Below are positions 39,103 through 49,049 of a stretch of 64,000 bases of DNA, piece after piece. The DNA is from Nemertoderma westbladi (taxonomy: Eukaryota; Xenacoelomorpha; Nemertodermatida; Nemertodermatidae). The DNA is taken from NCBI GenBank assembly GCA_032718475.1, contig JAUCBJ010001112.1:1-64000 (forward strand). The letters run 5' to 3'. The translations under genes and the position numbers were made by a program. The notes under the pieces were generated by a model. That model was not told where the DNA came from. It was given only the letters and a program-made list of their open reading frames with translations, and did no database searches. Positions within the stretch are counted from its first letter, which is position 1; each line of letters begins with the position of its first letter.

Positions 39103-41264
39103 GTTTCGGCTTCTTTGTACATACTGGTCAGCTGGTTGTCTGGTAGCTAATTAGGGTTGGATTACTACCTGCAGACCTGTCCTGTACTGCTGTATGCTAT
39201 ATCCTATAGGCCTACTGCTGTACTGGTAGCCTGTATCACAGCCAGACATCTGTATACAGCATACAGGTACCGGTATCTGGCTGTAGGGCCTAAACAGCTA
39301 AAGGTCCTAACTGCAGAACTAAACCATAGGCCTAAACTGATAAACTAACACTGACAAACTGGACTAAATTGACTAGTCTGCTACCGGTAGACAGACTGTC
39401 AGACACAAAATATAATATAGGCCTATACACAATAAAATCTATTCTTCAATTATATTACTGATATATTTTCAGACTTTTTCTCATTCTTCGTCTTCCGGTA
39501 GGCCTACTAGTCCAGTCAGGAACACTGGTCACAATTTTGTCCAATTTACAGCCAGAATGTGTCCGCGGAAAATGCTCTCAGAGTGAAATTTCTCCATAGA
39601 AAACAATGCTAAATTTCATTTGAAAACCGGCAGTGAAATTTTAACCGCCATAAAGAACCGCCATAAAATTCTGTATAAATTAATTTGAGAATTAGAATCT
39701 CATCGTTCTGTCGTTGGGATAACTATCATTAATATTAAAAGTAAAAATTGTCACCTTATGTGCCCAGCTTCTGCTTTGAGGACTAGTGAAATTACAGCCA
39801 AAATATGTCTGAAAATATAATCACAGCCTGTGAAGGACAAATAGTGGCTGCACGGACACTTTCTGGCTGTAAATATGTGGATAATCTCGTTAATATTTAA
39901 TATCTCAATAACTAATTGACAAACTGCATTTATCTACTTTGATCCTATATAATCGACATTTTTAATGTACATTTAATAGTTTTTACTCGCGGCTTTACTG
40001 TTCTTTCTTAATTTAATTTTTAACTTTCTTTTAATTTTAACCAAATAATTAAATATAAGTTTTAAAAATGCAACCTATAATTAAATCAAGTTTTTAAATA
40101 TATAAATTTGTTCGTCCTATTTGTGTAAACCATAATTATATTTCACGTTCGACTTTGTGTAATTTAAGATATTTTTAAGCCCTATGCTCCACAGCCATAA
40201 TTTACATTACTTTTCACATGTTTTCTTTTTAAGTATGATTTTATGCTACATACTTTCGTTTACGTACTCTCCTATCAACATTAATTAGTGCTAGGTAGTA
40301 GTAGGTAAGGTACTTAGTTTGTTTCAGTTTAAATATTTTGACAGCAGTTTTATATTATGTCTGCACAGGTGCAATAAGCTTCTGCTTCCTCCACCTCATT
40401 ATTAAACATTAAACATAATTTTTGGCTGAGCTTCAGCCAGAAAGTGACCAGTGTTCTTAACTGTAGTCTTCCAGGCTGCAAATGGAGTGCAAAAATCGCT
40501 ACGCGTTGTGCGCGGTTTTGAAATCAGAAATAGTGCGCGGTAAAAGTGTGCGGAATTGTGTGAAAAACACCAAAAGTGCGCGGTAATCTGTGCAAAATAT
40601 TAAAAGACAAAGTGCGCGGATGAGGTGTAAAGAAAGTTATAAAGTGTGTGCAAAACTGCAATTTAATGATAAAAATAATTAGCCATAAAATATTTCACTC
40701 GCTTCGCTCGCGTTTCTTTTCCATTTTGTATTGTTAAAATAAAAAAATTTTGCTTGCTTCTTCGCTCGCGTTTTTTTTCATTTTAGACCTGCTGCGCTGC
40801 TGGCCTACATGGAATGGAATTGGAATTATTTATTAACAATAAAATATACAGTAAAATATACGGGTAATTGAAATAAAAGACATACTGTCATAGGGTCAAT
40901 CCACTGAGGGTGAAAAGTCTAAAAACAACAAACAAACAAACAGTGCATAGCATAATATTTGCATATATAAGTAAATGTACATATTGGCTATTAGAGTCAA
41001 ATCGCGGTGACAGTGTTGTGTAGGTACTGTATGGTGTGGTGTGTGGTGTGTGTATTATTAGTGCGTTTGTATTTGTCTGAGTGAGTTGCAGTTCGGTCCG
41101 GTAGGCTTCAGGTGCGGTTGTTTCTCTTAGTGTCCTTTATACTGGGAGTTAGTTTATTGTTCAGGATAGCCCCAAGAGACTGCGTCTCGTTTTCATGGGG
41201 GTCCTGTCGGTTCGGTGTTGTCGAAGTTGTGTGTGTAGTGTAGTGTTTATGACGTGTTAGCATA
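39103..41264. other. Long AT-rich non-coding region
   Basis: No gene. It contains palindromic tracts (taggcctac, ccggtac), a repeated 'gtgcgcgg' word at 40510-40620, and 'cgcttcgctcgcgttt'-type motifs near 40697 and 40757. The sequence from about 40810 reads like a non-coding part of a CR1-like LINE copy (see 41265-41350). Confidence 0.5.
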
Positions 41265-41350
41265 AAAAATTGACGATTCGTTTGATATAACGTGTTTCAT
41301 TAGAGGTAGAATAAAACGTCTGTCCTCTATCTGATCTGATCTGATCTGAC
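41265..41350 (+). mobile_element. CR1-like LINE 3' tail fragment
   Basis: The segment 'aaaacgtctgtcctctatctg' followed by (atctg)n is the same 3' end that appears in reverse at about 43205-43250 (cagatcagatcagataaggacagacgtttt). It marks a LINE family with a pentanucleotide tail. Confidence 0.5.
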
Positions 41351-41878
41351 AGCATCTGATTCTATAACCAATCAGGAGAAAGAGATATAATATTTACCTA
41401 ACTGTCTGTTAGGTAAATAGCCAATAGCTGAATAGGGGATCACGTTTCAGGTTGCCTGTTACGTATCAGTATCATCATATGAAGTAGCAGTACAGGCATA
41501 TCGGTATGCATCTAAATGCACAAAGGCATGTTATTATATATTAAAAATGCGATATACAGTAGGATGAAGGATGGTGGGTATGAAAGTTGTGTGATTGTCC
41601 CAGCAAAGATGGATAGTTTCAGATGTAAACAACTTTCGTAGATTTAGTCTGTTAGTTGGTGTTGAAACATTAAACTTTTATTAAAAACAATACAGCATTT
41701 GCTGCAATATTTTTTTCGTAAATCTTTCTTGTTAATATTATCATTATTAATGTTAAAGTTAATTATATTAATTATAATTAATATTATTAATTAAGTACGG
41801 TAATGATTCTTATTAATATATTACATTTAAAATATGTATGAAATTTAAGAATTTTATTAATTTTACTATTTATTAAAG
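41351..41878. other. AT-rich non-coding region
   Basis: No gene; long A/T runs (attaattataattaatatta) and no convincing structure. Confidence 0.5.
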
Positions 41879-42200
41879 AATATGGGAAGGTGGATGGGAA
41901 TGTGGGAATTTATAAACACTTATTACCTTCCTATTGAAGGAAAAGAGCAGGTTACAGCGGCTGTAATTTCTAACCAAAACAATAAACGACGTTGTTACCT
42001 ACAAATTGGGAAAGGAGCAGGTTACCGAGACAGGGTTTTCTAACCAAAACAAACGATTTTGTTACCTACCAATTGAGGGAAAGGAGAATATGTTACCGCG
42101 GCGGCTTGTTTACACAGTTACACCCTGTCACCTTCTTACTAACCGTCCTACTGACTGATCAATAGATCATCCCCCTCAAAAAATAAAGGACATCGCGCAC
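41879..42200. repeat. Dispersed minisatellite-bearing repeat, copy 2
   Basis: The order of parts matches 350-1530: 'gggaaggtggatgggaatgtg', three 75 bp-type units (aaaggagcaggttac ... taaccaaaacaataaac), then 'gactgatcaatagatc' and a purine run. It lacks the long acattccc array of copy 1. Confidence 0.7.
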
Positions 42201-42456
42201 GCGCATAAAACACTTAATAAAGATAAATTTAATAAAAAATATCGACCGAAAAATGAAATCCTGGTATTCTTCACATGGGCAAAGAATACCAGACTTTCTG
42301 CCGTTTTATTTCACTTTGCAGTTACCCCTTTGTGAAGAATACCAGGTTTTCACCAAAAACACAGGTTACAGAAGGGCTGAATATAACCAAAACAATAGAC
42401 GAATTAGTATATGTGCAGGTTATAAGACATAAATAAGCTCTATAATACACTCATAG
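42201..42456. repeat. Direct-repeat flank around the SINE
   Basis: The sequence 'aataaagataaattta' ... 'cgaccgaaaaatgaaatc' with 'ctggtattcttcacatggg' occurs here (42213-42282) and again after the SINE (42694-42791), with an internal reversed piece (42340-42355). It appears to be part of the dispersed repeat family duplicated in tandem. Confidence 0.55.
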
Positions 42457-42684
42457 GGCGGGGTAGCTCAGTTGGTTGAGCGCCGGGCCTGCAATCTATT
42501 GGTTGTAGGTTCAGCCCCGCCAGGGTCCACTCAGCCTTTCATCCACTGGGGTCGATAAAATGAGTACCAGTTAAATAACTGGGAGCAAATCTTGGGATAG
42601 GAGTAGCGCCCGCCCCTACCGCTATCGAAAGAGGAGCCTTCGGGTCGCCTCCGGCTTCGGCCGACTGTTTGCTTTGCTTGCTTG
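42457..42684 (+). mobile_element. tRNA-derived SINE with 12 bp target duplication
   Basis: The head is tRNA-like: ggcgggg acceptor arm matched by ccccgcc, D-arm gctcagttggttgagc and B box ggttcagcc. The anticodon arm does not pair and the head is only 65 bp, so it is not a tRNA gene. The body has the conserved core 'tttcatccactggggtcgat' then 'aaaatgagtaccagtt', like invertebrate SINE central domains, and the tail is (gctt)n. The duplication ataatacactca lies at 42442-42453 and 42685-42696. Confidence 0.85.
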
Positions 42685-43011
42685 ATAATACACTCAATAA
42701 AGATAAATTAAAAAAGAATTAAAATCTTCAAATATAAAATTCCAATAAAAGTCGACCGAAAAGTGAAATCCTGGTATTCTTCACATGGGCGGTATTCTTC
42801 ACATGGACCGACACCAAAATTTGGCACCAGCCGCTAAAAACAAATTTAAAATTTCTAGCTTATTTTATTTGAATTCCTTTTAGTTCGTTTCAGTTAGTCT
42901 TTTAGTTAGTATCGTTAGTTTCAGAGCGGGAAGTATTATATTGACACCCCCCCCCCCCCCCCCCGGGTTTAAGGGGAATACCGGGGAAACTTCACATGCT
43001 GACATAGGCAG
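42685..43011. other. Non-coding; poly-C tract
   Basis: Repeat of the 42201-42282 flank, then AT-rich sequence and a run of about 20 C near 42946-42964. No gene. Confidence 0.5.
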
Positions 43012-43176
43012 AAAGTCCAGTACTCATTTAGCTACCATTTAAGGATGCAAGGCAGAGATGCCTCGCTAAACCCTTCAAAACATTCGTGCCGAAACGAAAA
43101 CTACCTTGGCCCCATGCCGGGGTTGAACCCACAACCTCCGAGAGATGTGAATTCAATATAACCACTACACCAAGGT
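43012..43176 (-). mobile_element. tRNA-derived SINE, second copy of the 35.4 kb family, truncated
   Basis: Reverse strand: ccttggtgtagtggttata (A-box-like), then ggttgtgggttcaacccc (B box), then the body cattcgtgccg... reversed. It matches 35530-35693 with substitutions. The (ttac)n tail of the other copy is missing. Confidence 0.75.
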
Positions 43177-43204
43177 GCGCTCTGAACCAAGGTGGAACAA
43201 GTGT

Positions 43205-43319
43205 CAGATACCGTCAGATCAGATCAGATCAGATAAGGACAGACGTTTTAGCCATCCTAGTTTCATTAGGTGTTCTTTTACTTTGTGTTTGAATGTTTCA
43301 GTGTTATAGTGGATGCTTT
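43205..43319 (-). pseudogene. CR1-like LINE C-terminus, part 1 (split by LTR element)
   Basis: The minus strand reads IHYNTETFKHKVKEHLMKLG then WLKRL and ends in the (atctg)n tail. The upstream half of the same protein end lies at 47665-47875, on the other side of the LTR retrotransposon. Confidence 0.7.
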
Positions 43320-43440
43320 TGTAGTGGTCAACGAAAGTATAATATAATTATGATATACAAATTAATAATTGTATACAGAGATAAGGAAAGATAGTGTAGT
43401 AGAGTGTTTTTGAATATCCCGCCAAAGTCTCTACCCTACA
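43320..43440 (-). repeat. 3' LTR, 121 bp
   Basis: TGTAGTGGTCA...CCCTACA, paired with 47544-47664 with one mismatch. Confidence 0.9.
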
Positions 43441-43468
43441 TAACCCCCCCTCCAGCGTGCAAACGCGA

Positions 43469-46400
43469 TCAGCCCGGAGAGAAGGTGGTCGGTGGGCGGA
43501 GGCGGCGGCCGAACCGGGAGAAATTGGCCGAGTCCGGGATCAGCGGCGGCGTGGACGATGACGCGATGGGCTGTGGCGCAGGTGGCAAAGAAGCGGCGTG
43601 GGCGTACGTGATGGGGGGAGGTAGACCTGATGCAGCCATTGGTATGTGGGCGATCTTGAGCCGGTCGATGGAGACGGAGTTCTCGCGGCCGTCGAGGTCC
43701 ACCACGAAGTGCTTCGCGTGGCGGGAGACAACCGGGTACGGGCCAACATACGGGCGGTCGAGGGGGCCGCAGCGGGTGCCGCGGCGCACGAAAACGTGAG
43801 AGGCCGTAGTCAACTGCGGCGGCAGAGAGGTGGATGTCGGTGAGCCATGATACGCCGGCGGCGGGGCGGACGAGCGGAGGCGGTCGCGGAGGTCGGCAAC
43901 GAAAGACGACGATGGGGGTGAAACGGCGGATGTGGCGGGCGCGACGAACTCGCCGGGAACGTGCAGCTTGGTGCCGTAAACTATGTCCGCCGGAGAGCAC
44001 TCTGGGTCTTCCTTCCACGAAGTGCGGATGCCCAGCAGCACCAGGGGAAGCTCGTCCATCCACCCGGGTCCGGTGAGTCGGGCCTTCAGTGCGGCCTTGA
44101 GCTGGCGGTGCAGTCGCTCGACCATCCCATTCGCCTGCGGGTGGTAGGCCGTGGTCGTGTTCGCGGAGATGCCCAGCAGCTTGTTCAACTCCGTCCAGAG
44201 GTGTGAAGTGAACTGGGGGCCGCGATCCGAGGTGATGGCTGCGGGCACCCCGAAACGGCTGATCCAGCCTCGTAGGAGTGCACGTGCGCACGTGGCGGTT
44301 GTGGCGTCGGCGAGTGGGAGCGCCTCTGGCCAGCGGCTGAACCGGTCGATGACGGTGAATAGGTATGTGTTCCCTTCGGACGTTGGGAGGGGGCCGACCA
44401 AGTCGACGTGGAGGTTCTCAAAGCGGTTGTCGGGGGCGGCATGGCTGACGAGGGGAGCCCGAACGTGACGGGCGACCTTGGACGACTGGCAAGCAAGACA
44501 TTCGTCGCAGCGACGTTTGACGTCTCGCTTCAAGTTGTGCCAAACGAACTTGGAGGAGATCGCCCGGATGGTGGGGCGGGGTCCCGGGTGTGACAGTCCG
44601 TGGATGGTTTCGAAGATGCGGCCCTGCCATTCGATGGGCACTACGGGTCGCTCCTTGCCGGTGGAGATGTCGCAGAGCACAGTGGTGTCGCCAAACGGGA
44701 TGTCGGCGAAGCGGAGGCCGGTGACGGCGGTGCGGTAGGCGACGATCTCGGCGGACGTCCGTTGCGCTGCGGCGAGCGCGGCGAAGTCCACGTCGGGAGA
44801 GAGAAGGGCGGCGATGGAGCGCGGCGTGTCGATGGAGCATGGTGGGTCTCCCGAGCGGGAGAGAGCGTCTGCGACCATGTTGTCTTTGCCGGAGACGTGC
44901 CGCAGGTCCGTCGTAAATTCTGAGATGAACGAGAGGTGTCGCGTCTGCCGGGGCGACCGCTCGGCCGCACTGCTAAGGGCGAACGTGAGCGGCTTGTGGT
45001 CCGTATATATCGTGAAGCTGCGGCCCTCGACGAGGTGGCGGAAATGGCGGACGGCGCCGTACATAGCCAGCAGCTCGAGGTCGAAGGCGCTGTACTTCTT
45101 CTCCGCCGAGGACAGCTTGCGGGAGAAGAAGGCGAGAGGTTCCCATGCGGCCGATGTGGCAGTACGTTGTTCCACGACGGCTCCGATGGCGGTGGTCGAG
45201 GCGTCGCACGTGAGTGAGAACTGGGCCGTCCGGGACGGGTGGACGAGCATGGTGGCGTTGGCCAGGGCCGCCTTGGCCGCAGCGAAGGCGGAGGAGCAGT
45301 CGGATGACCAGGTAAAGACCGACCCGGCGGCGCCGGAGGCGGCTGCATGGAGTGGGGCAAGCACTTCAGCGATTCCGGGGGCGAAACGGTGGTAGAAATT
45401 GACCATCCCGAGGAACCGTTGGAGGCCGGCCTTGTCCGTGGGCGTGGCGAACTCGGTGATGGCGGTTACCTTGGAGGCGAGGGGAGTTACGCCGCGGGCG
45501 CTCACCGTGTGGCCGAGGTACTCGAGTTCGGGGAGGCCGAAACTACATTTCCTGCGTTGGACGACTAGGCCGTTGGCGACCAGGGCGCCGAAAACCTGTC
45601 GCAAGTGCTCGGCGTGCTCCTCCTTCGTCTTGCTAGCCACCAAGATGTCGTCGAGGTAGACGAAGGCGCAGTCCAGGCCGCGGAGGACGCCGTCCATCAG
45701 TCGCTGGAACGCCTGCGCCGCGTTCTTCAGGCCGAACGGCATCCGTAGGAATTCCCAGAGGCCGAAAGGGGTGATGATGGCCGTCTTGGGGGTGTCCGCC
45801 GCCCGCATCGGGACCTGATGGTAGCCCCGGGCGAGGTCGATCTTGGAGAAGATCGTCGTGCCGGCCAAGCAGGCGTTGAAGTCCTGGATGTGGGGGGAGG
45901 GGGGTATTGGTCGGCCACGGTGGCCGCGTTGAGGCGCCTGAAATCGCCGCATGGACGCCAACCGCCCCCGGGCTTCGGCGCAATGTGCAGGGCCGACGAC
46001 CACGGGGAATTGGAGCGCCGGATGATCCCGAGTTCTTCCATTTTGGCGAACTCGGCCTTGGCGACGGTCAGTTTCTCTGGGTCTAGACGACGAGCGCGAG
46101 CGTGAAGCGGGGGGCCTTCCGTCACTATGTGGTGCTCCACCCCGTGGCGGTGGCCTGGCCACCCCGGGTTGGAACCGCGGGATGACGACCTCGGGGAACT
46201 CGTTGATGATGGCGTCGAAGGCGGAGATGGAGGCGACGTGGAGGCCGCTGACGCCGCTGTGGAAGGCGGCGGAGAAGGCCGGGATCACGTGGCCGTCGTC
46301 GAGGGAGATGAGGCGCCGGCTGCGGAGATCGATGGCGATGTTATGGGCGGCGAAGAAATCGGCTCCGAGGATGGCCCTGGGGACGGCGGCGATGGAGAAC

Positions 46401-46795
46401 TCGAACCCGAAGTCCCGGGGGTGTGTTGTGCCAAAACGCATCCTGTGGGTGTGGTAGCCCCACGTAGAGATGGAGCTGCCGTTGGCCGCGATGAGGGGGG
46501 CGGTGGCCGGTCGCTTGCGGGCGGCAGCGTCGGCCGGGAGAACCGACACCTCCGCCCCGCAGTCCACGAGGTAGACTATGCCTTGGTCGTCTCGCACCAT
46601 GACAGTCTTCTTGGCTTGCCCCCAGGGAACGCCGACCGCCTGGGCTAGCGGCTGGCATTGGCGTTTCCCGACCTCGATGCGGGATGAGAACCGTCGGCCG
46701 GGCAGTCGATGGTGATGGGAACGGCCGAAGACGAAGGACACCTGCCGCGCTCGCAGCGGCGGGCTGCCGGACCGAAACGCCGGTGGTACCAGCAT
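43469..46795 (-). CDS. Gypsy Pol polyprotein: protease, reverse transcriptase, RNase H, integrase
   Basis: A single frame of 1108 codons. Domains in order: retropepsin (LVDCGAEVSVLP, ILGADFF); reverse transcriptase (FSKIDLARGYHQVPM, GLWEFLRMPFGLKNAAQAFQ, FVYLDDILVAS); RNase H (LTCDASTTAIGAV, FDLELLAMY, IYTDHKPL); integrase with HHCC-type zinc (CDECLACQSSK), then HVDLVGPLP, TSDRGPQF and HPQANGMVERLHRQLK. From about 46160 to 45900 this frame is not the coding one: the true start of the reverse transcriptase (ARARRLDPEKL...GGWRPCGDFRRLN) is read in another frame (45727-46140). Two compensating frameshifts therefore flank that piece, one at a G run (gtggggggaggggggta). The integrase lacks a clear chromodomain. 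Confidence 0.85.
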   Translation of the reverse strand: MLVPPAFRSGSPPLRARQVSFVFGRSHHHRLPGRRFSSRIEVGKRQCQPLAQAVGVPWGQAKKTVMVRDDQGIVYLVDCGAEVSVLPADAAARKRPATAPLIAANGSSISTWGYHTHRMRFGTTHPRDFGFEFSIAAVPRAILGADFFAAHNIAIDLRSRRLISLDDGHVIPAFSAAFHSGVSGLHVASISAFDAIINEFPEVVIPRFQPGVARPPPRGGAPHSDGRPPASRSRSSSRPRETDRRQGRVRQNGRTRDHPALQFPVVVGPAHCAEARGRLASMRRFQAPQRGHRGRPIPPSPHIQDFNACLAGTTIFSKIDLARGYHQVPMRAADTPKTAIITPFGLWEFLRMPFGLKNAAQAFQRLMDGVLRGLDCAFVYLDDILVASKTKEEHAEHLRQVFGALVANGLVVQRRKCSFGLPELEYLGHTVSARGVTPLASKVTAITEFATPTDKAGLQRFLGMVNFYHRFAPGIAEVLAPLHAAASGAAGSVFTWSSDCSSAFAAAKAALANATMLVHPSRTAQFSLTCDASTTAIGAVVEQRTATSAAWEPLAFFSRKLSSAEKKYSAFDLELLAMYGAVRHFRHLVEGRSFTIYTDHKPLTFALSSAAERSPRQTRHLSFISEFTTDLRHVSGKDNMVADALSRSGDPPCSIDTPRSIAALLSPDVDFAALAAAQRTSAEIVAYRTAVTGLRFADIPFGDTTVLCDISTGKERPVVPIEWQGRIFETIHGLSHPGPRPTIRAISSKFVWHNLKRDVKRRCDECLACQSSKVARHVRAPLVSHAAPDNRFENLHVDLVGPLPTSEGNTYLFTVIDRFSRWPEALPLADATTATCARALLRGWISRFGVPAAITSDRGPQFTSHLWTELNKLLGISANTTTAYHPQANGMVERLHRQLKAALKARLTGPGWMDELPLVLLGIRTSWKEDPECSPADIVYGTKLHVPGEFVAPATSAVSPPSSSFVADLRDRLRSSAPPPAYHGSPTSTSLPPQLTTASHVFVRRGTRCGPLDRPYVGPYPVVSRHAKHFVVDLDGRENSVSIDRLKIAHIPMAASGLPPPITYAHAASLPPAPQPIASSSTPPLIPDSANFSRFGRRLRPPTTFSPG

Positions 46796-47483
46796 GTGCC
46801 GCTCGGGTTGTCGGCGGTGTTGCGCTGCTGCTGTGGCTGCGGGGTGGAGCGACGGCCGACGACCGAGATCCTGGCAGTGGGGACGGTAGAAGAGGAGTGG
46901 GCCTCCAAGATTCGGTCAGCGTCGACGGCGAGTGCGTTGAGGTCCGTTTGGTTCGACCCGGCGAGGACGCCGCGGACCTCGGCCGGCAGCTGGGCCAGGA
47001 AGATGGCCCGCAGGAGCGTCTCCGGGTCGGCATTGAGGCCTCTAATGTGCCGGAGGAGGCTGGTTGGCTTGCGGTCGCCGAGGCCGGCCAGCGAGAGAAG
47101 TTCCGCATCCTTGCTCGCCTGAGTGCAGCCGAAGGCCCTGCAGAGGGCGGCCTTGATGCCGTCGTACAAGTCGTTGGCCAGGGGGTTGATGATATCGGAC
47201 CGGACCTCGGCGGCGACGGCGTTGTCAAGGCACCCGATGATGTAGTTGTACTTGGTGCTATCCACCGTGATCCCCTTGACGTCGAATTGGGCCTCGACCT
47301 GCCGGAACCAAACCTCCGGGTCGGAAGTCCAGAACAGAGGCAGCTTGAGAGCGACCGCAGAGATGGCGGCTGGGGTAGCCAGGGCGCGGCTTTTGCGCCG
47401 GTGGGGTTGGCGGCCAAGGAGGCGGCCATGGCGGCAGCGGCGGCTTCGGCGAAGGCCTGATGTTCCTCAGGGGTAAGAGGCAT
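46645..47483 (-). CDS. Gypsy Gag with CHCC zinc finger, frameshifted
   Basis: The start ATG at 47481-47483 opens MPLTPEEHQAFAEAAAAAMA. After about 40 residues the coding frame shifts to the one containing MDSTKYNYIIGCLD (to 46645). Matrix/capsid-like sequence follows (YDGIKAALCRAFGCTQASKD, LLSLAGLGDRKPTSLLRHI, RAIFLAQLPAEVRGVLAG). Then comes CWYHRRFGPAARRCERGRC, a C-x2-H-x9-C-x4-C knuckle that is diagnostic of CsRn1-type Gag. Pol begins in another overlapping frame near 46795-46720. The frameshift is near 47370-47400. Confidence 0.75.
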
Positions 47484-47543
47484 GAGGACGAAGTAGACGG
47501 GGAAAATAAAGGATAAAGGGAGTCTGAATCTCCGGGTCACCAA

Positions 47544-47664
47544 TGTAGTGGTCAACGAAAGTATAATATAATTATGATATACAAATTAATAATTGCATAC
47601 AGAGATAAGGAAAGATAGTGTAGTAGAGTGTTTTTGAATATCCCGCCAAAGTCTCTACCCTACA
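47544..47664 (-). repeat. 5' LTR, 121 bp
   Basis: Same sequence as 43320-43440 apart from one base. The primer-binding site lies immediately inside (about 47526-47542). Confidence 0.9.
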
Positions 47665-47875
47665 CTTTTATGTCGCTCGGTAATTGGTTCCAAAGGTATG
47701 GTCCCAGGTATGAGAATGATAGTGTTCCAGCTGCAGTTCTTTTGTGTGGGACAATAGCGTGTGCAAAGCCGTTACGTAGTCTGTTGGTCGTATGGTCAAA
47801 GTTTATTAAATTCTGTAAGTATGTGGGTGCCTTTTTGATATAGGCGTTGTAGACGTGAGTCAGGATTAGCTGGTG
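47665..47875 (-). pseudogene. CR1-like LINE C-terminus, part 2 (split by LTR element)
   Basis: The minus strand encodes THVYNAYIKKAPTYLQNL, NRLRNGFAHAIVPHKRTAAG and LSFSYLGPYLWNQLPSDIK, the typical last domain of CR1-type ORF2. It continues at 43319-43205 (IHYNTETF...). This shows the LTR element landed inside an older LINE copy. Confidence 0.7.
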
Positions 47876-49049
47876 GTGTTAAAAATTAAAAAAAATTAAA
47901 AATTTCACACGTTTCGCTCGCGTTTCGTTTTCATTTTACATTGTTAAAATTGTTTTTCAGCGTGGCTGCATGGTGTGCGCGTTTTTTCAGTCCATGCGCT
48001 GTATATTGTCAGATATTGCACGGCTGAAAAATTGTGCGCGGGCGTTGTGCGCGGTTCAGTGGTGGTTTGCAGCCTGGCTAGTCTTAAGCCTTCCCTACAC
48101 CGTACCACACCACACCCTTTACACTCCAGCCTAGCCTGCCAGCCAGAGAGCTACTCACTCACACTGCCACACAACACTGGGACCTGGGGACTGCACTGGA
48201 CAGGGACGGACACGACATTCAAGATATAAACAAACATCATTCTGTCATTTAGTTTGTTTATACAGTTATAGTCTACCGCCACCGGTACAGGCCTAGGACT
48301 ACATCTGCCAGTCTGCTGTATCCTGTATCCTATCTGCCTATATCAGTATATGGAAGTATGGAATACTGACAAAAAGCGCGCCACACGCGTTCTGGTTAAA
48401 CGAAAATTGCGCCAGCCATGATATCCAATGCGCGCCAAGCCAACAATTGACTATGAAATTTTGCAGTAGGCCTACCGGTAATTGCTGAATTGTAATAATA
48501 TCAGTCAGTCAGTTTATAATGCTGTAGTCCTACAGTATTTTAACATTAGGCTAAAATGCGAGCGTAGCGAGCAAGGAAATTTTCCAATTATGTTAACATA
48601 AATACAGTCTGACAGTAATACCGGTAGTCAAGTACTTTAGTAGTAGTAGTAGTAGTAGGTCAACGTCAACTGACTTGTCATTGGATCTGTCACTGAATGT
48701 CAATAGCGGCCTTTCTGCCTTTGTTTCTGTGGTCAAGTATGAAATGATTGACTGATTGATAGAACTTTGATTCATGTAGATTTTGACTGGCATACAGTAA
48801 AATTTAGTAGGCTACTGTTCGTATAATACAATATAATGCAATACGGTACATATTATGCAGTGGGTAGATATAAACTCGTATAACTGAGACTCAAAATTTA
48901 GGCCATAGTCTTAAATTAAAGTAACCCATATACTGAAGGATAGACTGTAATACTATGCAGTGGGTAGATAAAACTCCTATAACTGCTGAACTGAGACTCA
49001 AAATTTAGGTCATAGTCTTAAAGTAGCCCATATACTGCTGTACTGAAGG
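47876..49049. other. Non-coding repeat-rich region
   Basis: No gene. It includes 'cgtttcgctcgcgtttcg' (47909) and 'gcgagcgtagcgagc' (48558) motifs and a short 'gtgcgcg' cluster near 48030-48055. A direct repeat at about 48848-48925 and 48953-49020 (tatgcagtgggtagata ... gagactcaaaatttagg) is also present. Confidence 0.55.

Larger units (their letters stand above)
43320..47664 (-). mobile_element. Ty3/gypsy LTR retrotransposon, CsRn1-like
   Basis: Two 121 bp LTRs (43320-43440 and 47544-47664) differ at one base (aattgtatac versus aattgcatac) and start TG, end CA. The flanking duplication is cttt (43316-43319 and 47665-47668). Inside the 5' LTR the primer-binding site reads tggtgaccc, the tRNA-Trp-type start known from CsRn1-like elements. 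A polypurine tract (ggaggggggg) abuts the 3' LTR at about 43441-43452. The internal part is very GC-rich with long antisense open frames, whereas the LTRs are AT-rich. Near-identical LTRs mean recent insertion. Confidence 0.88.

Noticed and set aside
42457-42521. A functional tRNA gene
   Set aside because: The anticodon arm cannot pair and the arm lengths are wrong; it is the head of a SINE with target duplications.
45900-46160. Programmed frameshifting in the gypsy Pol
   Set aside because: Two cancelling shifts around one segment, one at a G run, fit indels better than a programmed signal; left as a read-check item.
43404-47476. Many plus-strand open frames across the gypsy element
   Set aside because: GC-rich antisense shadows of gag and pol; no domains.
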